From Nannocystis exedens (GTDB lineage: Bacteria > Myxococcota_A > Polyangia > Polyangiales > Polyangiaceae): DNA of 64,000 nucleotides. Numbering within the stretch: position 1 is the stretch's first letter; each line of letters opens with the position of its first letter. The translations under genes and the position numbers were made by a program. Below the pieces are notes generated by a model. The model had not been told where the DNA came from. It ran no database searches and saw only the letters and a list, made by a program, of their open reading frames with translations. This document shows, in pieces, positions 16,013-25,900 of the stretch. The DNA lies in assembly GCA_945861885.1 (NCBI GenBank), contig CAMAVR010000013.1:1-64000 (forward strand). Reading direction: 5' to 3'.

Positions 16013-17938
16013 ATGGCGATGAATGACAATTTCAGCTCCTTGCGTGTTGCGGCGGTCGCGTATTTGAACGCTCGACCGCTCTATCTTCCGCTTGCTGAAT
16101 CGCCGCATCACGGGGGCGCGCGTCCGATTGAGATGCAACTTGGTATCCCTTCCGAAGTCGCTCGCGCGATTGCCGAAGATGACGCCGACGTCGCGCTGAT
16201 GCCTGTCGCCGCGGCCGCAACTCTTGGCGATTTGCGCCTCGTTCGCGGGATTGCAATTGCCGCAAACGGACCGGTTCGAAGCGTCGTTGTCGTGTCGGAC
16301 TGCCCGTTCGATGCGATCGAAGATTTGGCTCTCGATCTGTCGTCTCGCACGAGCGCTGTGCTTGCGCGCCTAATTTTTCGCGCGCGTCGCAAAGGGGGCG
16401 AGCCGCGACTCGTCGGCTGTTCATCGAGTGATGCGATTGGGGCGGTCGGGGCGCGGCGCGGCGCGCTCGTGATTGGCGACCCTGCCCTGATGATCGAAGG
16501 GAAATTTCGCCATTCTCTCGATCTTTCTGAGGCATGGCGCGACATTACCGGTTTGCCGTTTGTGTTCGCCGGATGGTTTGGTCGAGCAGGCGTTCTCTCG
16601 CCGGACGATGAAGCGCGGTTTCGCGCCGCGAAAGCTGAAGGGCTTGCGCGCCGCGACGAAATTGCCGATGCCTACGCGCATCAAGCAAACCTCTCTGCCG
16701 AGTCGGTCCGTTCGTATTTGCGCGACTCGCTTCGGTACGATCTGGGCGACGACGAACGCCGTGGGCTCGAGCGCTTTTACGAAGAAGCGGCGTCAGCTCG
16801 CCTGCTTCCGAAAGCGACCGTGCGCTTTTTCGACGACGATCGTGCGCCTCGCTCTTCAACACCGGAGCCCGAGCTCGATACGCTTCTTTCCCGCGCTGCG
16901 GACGGCGAACGCCTGAGCGCCGCCGAAGGGGGGCGCTTGCTCAACGAAGCGAGCTTTTTTGATCTCGGTCTCGCCGCCGACGCAATTCGTCGCCGCAAAC
17001 ATCCGCACAATGTTGTGACGTACATTGTCGACCGCAACGTGAACTACACGAACGTCTGCACAACCAGCTGCCGGTTTTGCGCATTTTATAGGCCTGTTGG
17101 GCACCCCGAGGGGTACGTGCTCACGCGCGATCAGCTTCGGTCGAAGTTGCAGGAAGTTGTCGATGCCGGCGGCGTGCAAATTTTGCTTCAAGGGGGGCTC
17201 AATCCTGACTTGCCGCTCACCTGGTACGAAGAGCTTTTTCAGTGGATAAAAACGGAGTTTGGTTTAGGTCTGCACGCGCTGTCGCCCGAAGAAATATTGC
17301 ATCTCGCGCAGATTGAATCGCTCAGCGTTCGAACGATTCTCGAACGGCTTCACGCGGCCGGCCTCGACTCCGTCCCCGGCGGCGGCGCTGAAATTCTTGT
17401 CGACCGCGTGCGGCGAAAAATCGCGCGCGCGAAGTGCACGAGCGACGAGTGGCTCGGCGTCATGCGAACGGCGCATCACATGGGTCTACGATCGAGCTGC
17501 ACGATGATGTACGGCACTGTCGACTCTGGCGCAGACCGCATCAATCATTTGATCAAGCTGCGCGATTTGCAGGACGAAACGGGCGGTTTTACAGCCTTTT
17601 TTTGCTGGGATTATCAGCACGAACAGGGGACGCATCTCCCCCCTGGCGAGAACGGAACGTTTCTCTACTTGAAGCAGCAGGCGGTCGCGCGAATCCTGCT
17701 CGATAACATCGACCATGTTGGCGCATCGTGGGTGACGCAAGGGCCGCAAATCGGGCAAGTAGCGCTGCGGTTTGGCGCCGACGATTTCGGAAGCGTGATG
17801 TTCGAAGAGAACGTTGTGTCGAGCGCGGGGACGACGTTCGCGATGAACGCGAACGTCATGGAGAAGCGGATCAGCGAAGCGGGATTTCGGTCGGTCAGGC
17901 GCAACGTAAAGTACGCGTGGCTCAGCGAGCCGATTTAG
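16013..17938 (+). CDS. mqnA-mqnC: MqnA-MqnC fusion: chorismate dehydratase plus cyclic dehypoxanthine futalosine synthase
   Basis: 641 residues, one open frame. Residues 1-about 285 are MqnA: VAAVAYLNARPL, ALDLSSRTSAVLARL, IGDPALM, DLSEAWRDITGLPFVFAGW, the signature of chorismate dehydratase, which makes the enolpyruvyl benzoate precursor. Residues about 290-641 are a radical SAM enzyme of MqnC type with NVCTTSCRFCAFYR (Cys349, Cys353, Cys356), ILLQGGLNPDLPLTWYEELF, VPGGGAEILVDRVR and MYGTVDSGADRINHL. MqnC cyclises dehypoxanthine futalosine. The two enzymes catalyse non-consecutive steps (first and late). The linker near 260-290 has acidic and Pro residues. Both halves keep their key residues. 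Confidence 0.92.
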   Translation: MAMNDNFSSLRVAAVAYLNARPLYLPLAESPHHGGARPIEMQLGIPSEVARAIAEDDADVALMPVAAAATLGDLRLVRGIAIAANGPVRSVVVVSDCPFDAIEDLALDLSSRTSAVLARLIFRARRKGGEPRLVGCSSSDAIGAVGARRGALVIGDPALMIEGKFRHSLDLSEAWRDITGLPFVFAGWFGRAGVLSPDDEARFRAAKAEGLARRDEIADAYAHQANLSAESVRSYLRDSLRYDLGDDERRGLERFYEEAASARLLPKATVRFFDDDRAPRSSTPEPELDTLLSRAADGERLSAAEGGRLLNEASFFDLGLAADAIRRRKHPHNVVTYIVDRNVNYTNVCTTSCRFCAFYRPVGHPEGYVLTRDQLRSKLQEVVDAGGVQILLQGGLNPDLPLTWYEELFQWIKTEFGLGLHALSPEEILHLAQIESLSVRTILERLHAAGLDSVPGGGAEILVDRVRRKIARAKCTSDEWLGVMRTAHHMGLRSSCTMMYGTVDSGADRINHLIKLRDLQDETGGFTAFFCWDYQHEQGTHLPPGENGTFLYLKQQAVARILLDNIDHVGASWVTQGPQIGQVALRFGADDFGSVMFEENVVSSAGTTFAMNANVMEKRISEAGFRSVRRNVKYAWLSEPI

Positions 17939-17947
17939 AGCCTGCGG

Positions 17948-18817
17948 TCAATTCGCGCGAATGAGTTTGCCCCGCTTGGCAACGGTTTGAGTATTTGTAA
18001 TTTTGCCTGATGCCAGATCGACGTCCGCCAAAAAAATCTCGCCCGTGGCGATGTGACGTCCGCTAACCCGCATCCTATCGCCGTCCTCTACGTCGAACGA
18101 ATCGATGACGTCGTCTTTTAGCGCGTGGAGCAAGGTCCATACAGCCTCGTCGTCTTCCGCTCGACCGTCGAATTGGACCAATTGTCCCGCTGTGACCGCG
18201 TACAAAACATCACCCGTTTTGTTCGTCTGAACCGCATGGTCTTTCGACCACTCGAGATCGATCGAGCTGCACGAGGTCGATCCATCGGCTATTTTCACGA
18301 CGATCGTGTTGCAAGCGAGGGCGTCCGCCCCTTCGCCGCCGGCAAAAACATTTCTGGCTTGAATCGCAACAAAGAGCTTTGTGCTGATAACATTTTTGGC
18401 CACCGTCGAACCTTCGGTCAGGAAGATTGGCTCGAGCCTATTGTCTCTCATCACGGCGGTAAGGTTCGTCGTGTTCTCGTCGGCGGCATTCTCCGCTCGA
18501 CTGTCCGGCAAGCCCGGACGTTCGTCGCCCGTCAACCCGGCTCGCACTTCTTTCGGATGGCGCGGCCCATCGTCTCCCGCCATGGCTCGCATCATCATCG
18601 ATTGCGCTGCTGATGGCGCGTCATCACTCCCGATGATGAACGCCTTCACCTGTGTCAGATCAAAATCAACAACTCGCTTGAGCCGCTTCGTGGTCATACC
18701 GCTCGGTGGTGACACCTCCGTTTCGTTCATCGACGACGCAGATGACTGACCCGCTGTTGAACCGCATGCACTCAGCAAACTGATGAGGCTGATTCCGATT
18801 GCGCTGAAGTATCTCAT
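17948..18817 (-). CDS. Lipoprotein of unknown function
   Basis: 289 residues with a lipoprotein signal ending LLSAC (Cys17), start ATG 18817 preceded by a G-rich GGAGGGACGGGGGG. After a polar, Ser/Asp-rich stretch the mature part alternates beta-strand-like segments (KLFVAIQARNVF, DVLYAVTAGQLVQFDG, FLADVDLASGKIT), suggesting a propeller or sandwich. No family is recognised. It lies convergent to the mqnA-mqnC gene with only 9 bases between the two stops and divergent from the amidohydrolase gene (about 220-base shared promoter region), so it interrupts the menaquinone block on the opposite strand. Confidence 0.8.
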   Translation of the reverse strand: MRYFSAIGISLISLLSACGSTAGQSSASSMNETEVSPPSGMTTKRLKRVVDFDLTQVKAFIIGSDDAPSAAQSMMMRAMAGDDGPRHPKEVRAGLTGDERPGLPDSRAENAADENTTNLTAVMRDNRLEPIFLTEGSTVAKNVISTKLFVAIQARNVFAGGEGADALACNTIVVKIADGSTSCSSIDLEWSKDHAVQTNKTGDVLYAVTAGQLVQFDGRAEDDEAVWTLLHALKDDVIDSFDVEDGDRMRVSGRHIATGEIFLADVDLASGKITNTQTVAKRGKLIRAN

Positions 18818-19039
18818 TCCCCCCGTCCCTCCTTTGGGTATCGGGAGTACTCCTTCGCGAGCCCGACGGATAAAAATCGACAGTAATGTCTGCCACATGT
18901 CGCATCGAGAGTCAGCTGGTGGCATACGTCGGTGGACTGTAAACTACCGCGTAATTTCACGAGAATTTGCATCTTTTGTCCGACGTGCGGCGGAGTAGTA
19001 CTCGACGAACGCGCCGCCTCAAGCAATGATGCTGCACCG

Positions 19040-20278
19040 ATGATCGAAACAATTTTTCATGCGTCTGCGCTCATCACAGGCGATGGCCCGGTGATTCAAG
19101 ACGCCGCGGTTGTCGTCGCGTCCAATGGTGAGATTTGCGATGTCGGGCGCGCATGCGATCTGCTCCCACGTCACGCAGGAGCGCCGATTGTCGCCGTTCG
19201 CGGCGTGCTTTTCCCTGCCCTTGTCAACGCTCACACGCACATTGAACTCGGCGCACTTCGCGGGGCAGTCCAAGGCGGTAGCGGCTTCGTCGCTTGGGTT
19301 GAGAAGCTGGTTGATGCTCGCGCAAAGACAACGCTCGACGACGAAGCGCAAGCAGGTGCCTGTGCCGCCAACGAACTTCATCTCGCTGGCACCGCGGCAG
19401 TTGGAGATGTTTCAAATCGTCTCGCGGCCGTCGGTGCACTTGCTCGCAAAGGGCTCGGAGGGGCTGTTTTTCACGAGATTTTTGGGCTCAATCGCGCTGA
19501 CGTCGAAGCGCGCGCGCGGCTCATGGAACAAGAGCGCGACACAATCGTCGGGGCGTGGCCATCGAGCGATCTCGCATACAGTCGAACGCCAAGTACGCTT
19601 TCGGTCACTGAACATCATGCCGTCGCATCGCTCGTTCGCGAAGAGCGGTCGCGCGGGCGGCGCATGAGCATTCACCTGGCGGAACATCCCGCAGATCGGC
19701 GCGCGGTCGAACACGGCGACGGCCCCATGGTCGATTGGCTTCGCGCACGCTCGGCTCTTGCCGCTTATCCGTCGCCGATGGCGCCACTCTTTTCGGCCGC
19801 CGATCGTCTCGAGCTTCTCGCCCCCGACGTCTTGCTCGTTCACCTTACCGATGCGCGCCGCGATGAACTAGCAATGGTTGCAGAGCGCGGCGCTCACGTC
19901 GTCCTCTGCCCCCGCTCTAACCTGCACATTGAGACGCGCTTGCCGCCGCTGCTCGACATTCTCGCGGTCGGCATCGAGCCCGCGCTGGGGACCGACTCGC
20001 TCGCATCGAACGCCTCGCTCGATGTTCTCGCCGAAGCTCGAGCGCTCGCCGATCGCTTTCCAAACGTGAGCGCAAAGTCGCTCATTCAAATGGCGACATG
20101 GAACGGCGCGCGGGCATTGGGGCGGCACGAGCTAGGCCGCATCGCTCGCGGATCGCGCCCCGGCATCATCGCGGTCGATGGCGATGTCGGCGGCGATCCG
20201 GCAGCGTTTGTTCTTCGCAATGTCGGCGCGCCACGGCGCTGGGTTGCTGGCCGTACGGCTACTGTGGGGCACCCATGA
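19040..20278 (+). CDS. mqnX: Amidohydrolase, aminodeoxyfutalosine deaminase type
   Basis: 412 residues from ATG 19040. Amidohydrolase-superfamily metal sites are visible: NAHTHIE (HxH), SIHLAEHP, LVHLTDA and LGTDSLASN (Asp). It is close to the cytosine-deaminase/SsnA-like subgroup that includes MqnX, which deaminates 6-amino-6-deoxyfutalosine to futalosine. The function is inferred mostly from position between mqnE/mqnAC and mqnP; its stop overlaps the mqnP start by 4 bases. The frame is open further upstream to GTG 18932 with an odd CPTCGG stretch, but family homology begins at 19040. Confidence 0.82.
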   Translation: MIETIFHASALITGDGPVIQDAAVVVASNGEICDVGRACDLLPRHAGAPIVAVRGVLFPALVNAHTHIELGALRGAVQGGSGFVAWVEKLVDARAKTTLDDEAQAGACAANELHLAGTAAVGDVSNRLAAVGALARKGLGGAVFHEIFGLNRADVEARARLMEQERDTIVGAWPSSDLAYSRTPSTLSVTEHHAVASLVREERSRGRRMSIHLAEHPADRRAVEHGDGPMVDWLRARSALAAYPSPMAPLFSAADRLELLAPDVLLVHLTDARRDELAMVAERGAHVVLCPRSNLHIETRLPPLLDILAVGIEPALGTDSLASNASLDVLAEARALADRFPNVSAKSLIQMATWNGARALGRHELGRIARGSRPGIIAVDGDVGGDPAAFVLRNVGAPRRWVAGRTATVGHP

Positions 20279-21144
20279 ACGTACTTTATAAAGCTCGCAC
20301 GTACGGCTCGCTCGTCGCATTTTCTCACACGATTTTTGCGCTTCCGTTTGCCGCTAGCGCCGTTGTTCTTGCGCGCCGCTATACCGATGAACCGATCGGC
20401 GTGCGCCGCATCGCGATCATGCTTGTTTGCATGGTCGCCGCTCGCACTAGCGCGATGGCGTTCAATCGTTACGTCGACCGCGACGTCGACGCGCTCAATC
20501 CGCGGACGGCGATGCGGCACATTCCTGCGGGGGTTGTTCGCGCGCGTGAAGCGCTCGCTGTCGCGGTTCTGTCAGGCGTTTTGTTTCTTGTCGGCGCGTC
20601 GCTCTTGGGCTTTTGGCCGGCGGTGCTAGCACCGTTCGTTCTTGCGATTTTGCTCGGCTATTCGTTTGCGAAACGGTTCACTTGGGCATCCCACGCGTGG
20701 CTCGGTGTGGCGCTCGCGCTTGCTCCCGGCGGCGCTTGGATCGCGATGGGGGCGGCGCCAAATGCGGGGATCATCGCGCTGATGTTCGCGGTGATGACAT
20801 GGCTGCTCGGTTTCGATATTTTGTATTCGCTTCAAGATGAATCGTTCGATCGCGAGCGCGGGCTGCACTCGATTCCGGCGCGATTTGGCCTGACGCGATC
20901 GCTGGTCATCAGCGCTGCGGCGCACGTGTTGACGGTGATTGCGCTTGCCAGCGTCGGAGTGCTTCTCCATCGCGGGGCGATTTACATGGTCGGAGTGGCG
21001 CTATGCGGGCTGCTGCTCACTTATGAGCACTGGATCGTCGGTGCAGGCGATTTGAAGCGCATTAATCGCGCTTTTTTCGACATTAACGCCTATGTCAGCA
21101 TCGCATTTTTCGTCCTTACGCTAATCGACGCGGGGGGGCACTAA
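20275..21144 (+). CDS. mqnP: UbiA-family prenyltransferase, menaquinone branch (MqnP type)
   Basis: 289 residues and about eight membrane helices. Two Asp-rich motifs of UbiA enzymes are clear: MAFNRYVDRDVDALNPRT and DILYSLQDESFDRERGLHSIP. It attaches the polyprenyl chain to 1,4-dihydroxy-6-naphthoate at the membrane before MqnL/MqnM decarboxylation. UbiA proteins for ubiquinone look alike; assignment to the menaquinone route rests on the surrounding mqn genes. Confidence 0.9.
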   Translation: MNVLYKARTYGSLVAFSHTIFALPFAASAVVLARRYTDEPIGVRRIAIMLVCMVAARTSAMAFNRYVDRDVDALNPRTAMRHIPAGVVRAREALAVAVLSGVLFLVGASLLGFWPAVLAPFVLAILLGYSFAKRFTWASHAWLGVALALAPGGAWIAMGAAPNAGIIALMFAVMTWLLGFDILYSLQDESFDRERGLHSIPARFGLTRSLVISAAAHVLTVIALASVGVLLHRGAIYMVGVALCGLLLTYEHWIVGAGDLKRINRAFFDINAYVSIAFFVLTLIDAGGH

Positions 21145-21204
21145 AGTGCGCTCCGTGCATATCCGGCTTGCGGAAGCGGCCCAGCTTTGGTTTGAGCGTC
21201 GACG

Positions 21205-22017
21205 ATGAACGACGGCCCGACTAGCGACGGTGAAAAGCGATACCCACGGGTCGCGCTGATTGGCTCGCGGCAGAGCTTCGTGATTGCGAGTCGTTGTGCT
21301 TCGCTGCGTATTGGTGGGGGGGCGCCATTTGTGCGGATTGGCGCCGGCGACGCCGGACGCTGGAGCGCGCACGCGCACGATCACGCGCACGCGCACGATC
21401 ACGATCACGATCACGATCACGCGCACGCGCACGCGCACGATCACGATCACGTTTACGGGGTTCACGATGCGATTTGCGCGATGTTGTGGGCGCCTGGCTC
21501 GGTGGCCGATCCTTACGCAGTGAATGAGATTGAATCAGAGCTTCGCTTGCTGCGTGATGCGGCCGACCGTCGCTCGTTACTTTTGTGCGCTGAAGCGGAT
21601 GCCGAGTCGCTGCCACTCGTTTGCGAATATGCTGACGCCGTGCGAATTGCGCCGCGAAACATGCAAAATTTTCCACTTTTGCGGGCTGTTGGGCGCTCGG
21701 GACGGGCGGCGATTTTGCAGCGTGCTATCGGCGCGACGCTCGACGAGTGGCTGCTCGCTGCTGAGTACATTGCCGATGCGGGGGGGGAGCGCATTGTTCT
21801 CGCCGAGTCGGGGATTCGTCATTTTGATCCCGAAGTGCCGCGGCTTGTTGATTTGCACAGCGTGGCGACGCTCCAGCGAAAGACGAAACTCCCTATTTTG
21901 GTCGATTTATCCTGGTGTGACGATCGGATGGCGGTATCGGCAATTTCTCGCGCCGCGATGGCGATCGGAGCCGATGGCGCGGTCGAGCCCACCCCCTGGC
22001 TACCGCTGTCATCCTGA
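21205..22017 (+). CDS. DAHP-synthase-like protein, degenerate, with His-rich repeat insert
   Basis: 270 residues. The C-terminal two thirds follow class I-beta DAHP synthase (AroF/KDO8P-synthase barrel): VRIAPRNMQNFPLLRAVG, ATLDEWLLAAEYIADAGGERIVLAESGIRHFD, then DLHSVATLQRKTKLPILVDLS. The metal- and substrate-binding residues are eroded: the usual DPSH is DLSW, VEVH is VEPT, and the KPR loop region is replaced by a run of 14 His alternating with Ala or Asp. The N-terminal FVIASRCAS may retain the conserved Cys. So it probably is not a working DAHP synthase. Lying after mqnP, it could have a metal-binding or chorismate-supply-related role, but that is speculation. Confidence 0.7.
   Translation: MNDGPTSDGEKRYPRVALIGSRQSFVIASRCASLRIGGGAPFVRIGAGDAGRWSAHAHDHAHAHDHDHDHDHAHAHAHDHDHVYGVHDAICAMLWAPGSVADPYAVNEIESELRLLRDAADRRSLLLCAEADAESLPLVCEYADAVRIAPRNMQNFPLLRAVGRSGRAAILQRAIGATLDEWLLAAEYIADAGGERIVLAESGIRHFDPEVPRLVDLHSVATLQRKTKLPILVDLSWCDDRMAVSAISRAAMAIGADGAVEPTPWLPLSS
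21367..21450 (+). repeat. Hexameric coding repeat encoding (Ala/Asp-His)14
   Basis: Fourteen consecutive in-frame hexamers of GCGCAC or GATCAC encode alternating Ala-His and Asp-His. The order is mixed (AH, AH, DH, AH, AH, four DH, three AH, two DH), which fits replication-slippage growth. The resulting peptide is a potential Zn/Ni/Co-binding tract. Confidence 0.95.
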
Positions 22018-22033
22018 ACGAAGCGAAGGATCC
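22007..22033. repeat. Dispersed-repeat-like element (CATCCTGAACGAAGCGAAGGATC type)
   Basis: The stop codon of the DAHP-synthase-like gene lies in TGTCATCCTGAACGAAGCGA followed by AGGATCC. This imperfect palindrome (CATCCT...AGGATC) has the form of a short dispersed element seen in many unrelated bacterial genomes. Only one copy is in this window. Confidence 0.5.
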
Positions 22034-22082
22034 CACAAAACGCAAGAACGCGCGCTTGCCTCGCGCTACCATTCGCTCAACC

Positions 22083-22826
22083 ATGCAGCCCGACTCTGAC
22101 AGCGCTACGCGCGCCTACTATGACAACTTCGCTTCGACCTATGAGCGCGCGCGTCGGCCCAACGACGCTGATGGGTATCATGCGCTCGTTGACGACCTTG
22201 AAGTTGAGCTCATCAAAAAATTCGGCAACCTGAGAGATGTTCTCGAGTGCGGCTGCGGGACAGGGCTATTGCTCGAAAAAATAGCCGAATTTGCGAGCAC
22301 CGCGAAAGGGGTCGATCTCTCGCCCGGAATGCTGCGTCTCGCGCAAGAGCGTGGGCTCGATGTCGTTGAAGGGGCGATCACCAAGCTGCCGTTTGCCGAC
22401 AGCTCGTTCGATGTAACATGCGCATTCAAAGTGCTTGCGCACGTGCCGGCGATCGGGCGCGCGCTCTCCGAGATGGCGCGCGTTACGCGACCGGGCGGCA
22501 TCGTGCTCGCCGAATTTTACAATCCGATGAGCCTCCGCGGGCTCGCGAAACGATTCGCACCGCCGGGCGAGGCCGGCCCTAACATGAAAGAGAGCGAAGT
22601 GTTCACCCGCTTTGACGCGCCGTGGGTCGTACCGCGGCTTCTTCCGGCCACACTGAAACTCGAGGCGGTCCGCGGTGTGCGCATCGTGACACCGGCCGCA
22701 TTTGTCATGCGGCTGCCGGGGGTCAGCGAGATTGTGAGGAAGGTCGAGCGCTCGCTCGCCGACACAAAAATGGCCATATTTGCTGGGTTTTACATCGCCG
22801 TGCTCCGCAAAAGCGACGAAACGTAG
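22083..22826 (+). CDS. Class I SAM-dependent methyltransferase
   Basis: 247 residues from ATG 22083 (the frame also opens at 22056). SAM motif I is VLECGCGTGLLLEK, then GVDLSPGMLRLAQERG (motif II), LPFADSSFDVTCAFKVLAHV (motif III) and RVTRPGGIVLAEFYNP. This is the Methyltransf_11 group that includes UbiE/COQ5-like and small-molecule or lipid methyltransferases. Target unknown. It ends 95 bases before the protease gene. Confidence 0.85.
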   Translation: MQPDSDSATRAYYDNFASTYERARRPNDADGYHALVDDLEVELIKKFGNLRDVLECGCGTGLLLEKIAEFASTAKGVDLSPGMLRLAQERGLDVVEGAITKLPFADSSFDVTCAFKVLAHVPAIGRALSEMARVTRPGGIVLAEFYNPMSLRGLAKRFAPPGEAGPNMKESEVFTRFDAPWVVPRLLPATLKLEAVRGVRIVTPAAFVMRLPGVSEIVRKVERSLADTKMAIFAGFYIAVLRKSDET

Positions 22827-22921
22827 CGAAAGCACACGCCCTCCCGAAACGCCTTTCGCCGGGCGTGCCGTTTTCCCGCGTTCTGCTTACCGCGCGGCGT
22901 TTCGCGGGTTACAGTAGGCAG

Positions 22922-25900
22922 ATGTCGATCGTTGATAAATCTGCCAAGGCGACGCTGCTTCTCGGCTCGTTTGGCGCGGCCGCCTTTCTCACGTTTCAGC
23001 TGCATCTCCGCGGGGACGGTTTGTGGGAAGGGCTCTCGCCTGCGGTCGCAGCAAGCCCAACGGCACCGGCGGCGCGATCGCCCGCACCGTACGACTTAAC
23101 TCAGCTGCGCGTCGTGAACGAAGTGTTGAAGGCCGTGCGCGACCGGTATGTCGACCCAAAGCGAGTCAAGCCACGGGAGATGTTGCTGAGCGCGCTCAAC
23201 TATGTGCAGCGCGACGTGGCGCAGGTCATCGTGCTCCACGAGGATACGGCGCCTACCGTGCGGGTCCGCGTCGACAATCAAGAGCGCGAATTTCGAGTCG
23301 ATAACGTGCAGGGCCCGTGGGACGTGAGCGCGCGGCTTCGCGAAGTGTTCGCCTTTTTGCAAGAGGGGTTGAAGGGGTCGGAGGTCGACCTCCGCGAAGT
23401 CGAATACGCCGCCTGCAACGGGATGCTGCACACGCTCGACCCCCACAGCGTGCTGATGTCGCCCGAAGCGTACAAAGAGATGAATTTGTCGACGAGCGGG
23501 CAGTTTGGCGGCCTCGGGATCGTCATTTCGATTCGCGATCAGCAGCTGACGGTGATCAATCCGATTCCAGGGACGCCGGCCGGGCGCGCGGGGATCAAAA
23601 AGTACGACCGGATTACGAACATCGACAACGAGTCGACGCTCAATATGGGGCTAAACGAAGCGGTAAATCACCTGCGAGGCACACCGGGGACGCAGGTCGC
23701 CGTGGGGATTCACCGCGATGGGCCGAACGGATGGCTCGACACCAAAGTCTTTGATTTAACGCGTGAAGTGATTCGCGTAGCGAGCCTCGAGCACAAAATG
23801 CTCGACGGGAACATCGGCTACATCCGGCTCAAGGGGTTTCAGGCGAACACTTCCAGCGACCTTGATGCGGCGCTTACGGCGCTGCGCAAAGGGGAATTTA
23901 AAGGGCTTGTGCTCGACCTACGCGGCAACCCGGGCGGGCTGGTTGAGCAGGCGGCGCGCGTCGTCGATAAGTTCATCAACGAAGGGCCGATCTTGGCGAC
24001 CGTCGGCAACCCAAGCGAAGGGCGCGATGAAAAAACCGCCCGCCCCGAGGGGACGGAACCGAACTACCCAATTGTTCTAATCGTAAACGGCACAAGCGCG
24101 AGCGCGAGCGAGATTGTCGCCGGCGCGATGAAGAATCACGACCGCGCGGTAATTATCGGCGAGACTACATTCGGCAAAGGGAGCGTGCAGCTCATTTTCA
24201 ACGACCTTCCCGACAAGGCCGCGCTCAAATTGACGATCGCGCAATACCTCACAATGCCGGGCGATATTTCGATTCAGGGGACGGGAGTGACACCGGATAT
24301 CGAGCTCGACCCGATGACAGCCGACCTTCAAGAGATGGATCTGACGGTCGACACCGGGATGATCAAAGAGCGCGATTTGTCGCGCAGTCTATCGAACTCG
24401 CGCGTAAAAGAGGGGCAGCGGCCTATCGAGACGGTTCGGTATCATCTCTCAGCCAAAGAGCGTCAGGCGCTTCGCGATCGCGGCGGCGACCCGGACGATC
24501 AGTTTGCGCTCGATTTCCCGATTCGGTTTGCGCGCGATCTGGTCGCTCGCGCCACGCCGGGCAAGCGAAGTGAACAGCTGCGCTCCGCAAAAGCGATGAT
24601 TAACGAAACGCGCGCAAACGAGCTTGCAAAAGTGAGCGCCGATTTGAAAAAGCTCGGCATCGATTGGAGCGACGCGCCGGCCGATGTGGCCTCGCTCCCA
24701 ACGCCGACCGCGCCCGCCGGCATCGAAGTTAAGATCGAGACCGATCGACCGCAAAACGAAGTGACGGCCGGCGAGCCGATCAACCTTCGGGTGACGGTGA
24801 CGAACAAAGGGACGACAACTCTTCATCGATTAAAGGCGGTGACGAAGAGCGACAACCCTTACTTCGACAACAAAGAGTTGGCCTTCGGCAAACTTGAGCC
24901 CGGGAAATCGCGAACAACAACCGCCCCGCTCGGCTGGTGCGAAATCGAAGGCTACAAGCCGCTCTCAACGGCCCCCCTTCCAAAAGACGCGCCACGCGTG
25001 TGCAAAGTGCCGCGCGATTTGCTCTCGCGTGCCGATGGCGTGACGCTTCATTTCGACGAGGCTCGCAATCGTGCGCCGGCCGACGCTACGGCGACGGTGA
25101 GCGTACGATCTCTAGAAAGGCCTGTTTTCTCGTACAACTATCAAATCGTCGACAACCGAAAAGGGAACGGCGACGGGCGCGCCCAAAAAGGCGAGGCCCT
25201 TACGATGTACTTGACGATCAAAAACATCGGTCGCGGGCGCGCATACGAGACGCAGACGAACTTGCGGAATTTGTCGGGCGATGGCCTGCTTCTCAAAGAG
25301 GGGCGCTTCGACATCTCGAACATGCAGCCGGGCGAGGTGAAGCGCGTGGCCTTCACATTCGACATTCAGCCGCAGCTGGCGGAGTCGGCTGCGAAAGTCG
25401 AGCTGTCGATTGTCGATCGCGATTTGCGCGAGAGTGTGGTCGAAAAAATTCAGATTCCGATCGTCGAGCCGGTCGCAGTCGCTCCGGCAACCGGGGCGAT
25501 GCGAGCGCGACCGTCCGGCGCGAATTTACTGCAATCGCCCGATCCGATGGGGCGAGCGTTTGGTCACCTCGCTGCGGGGACCGCGGCGCCGCAGGTGGGG
25601 ACAACCGGCGGCTTTGCGAAGCTCAATCTCGGAAGCGGGCGGTTCGGATTTGCCGCGATCGGCGATCTCGAGCCCGCCAACGGGGCATCGACCGAGACGG
25701 TGACGTTCCAAGAGGGGATGGCGCACGCTCCGCCAACGCTCGAAGTAAGCGTATCGGAACTTGTTACGCGCGAACCGTCGACCACGCTCAAAGTGCTCGC
25801 AACAGACGACACGCGGCTTCTCGATGCGTTCGTGTTTGTCGGAACGAAAAAGTTCTTTTATCTATCGAACCGAAACGCCCCCAATCCGAAAAAGATCGCG

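Noticed and set aside
18932..19039. N-terminal extension of the amidohydrolase with a CPTCGG stretch
   Set aside because: Family homology begins at ATG 19040 and the stretch overlaps the expected divergent promoter region.
21360..21450. Possible CRISPR array
   Set aside because: The periodicity is a 6-base coding repeat with no spacers.
22622..22921. 100-residue upstream extension of the S41 protease frame
   Set aside because: It overlaps the methyltransferase gene in another frame and precedes a clear signal sequence.
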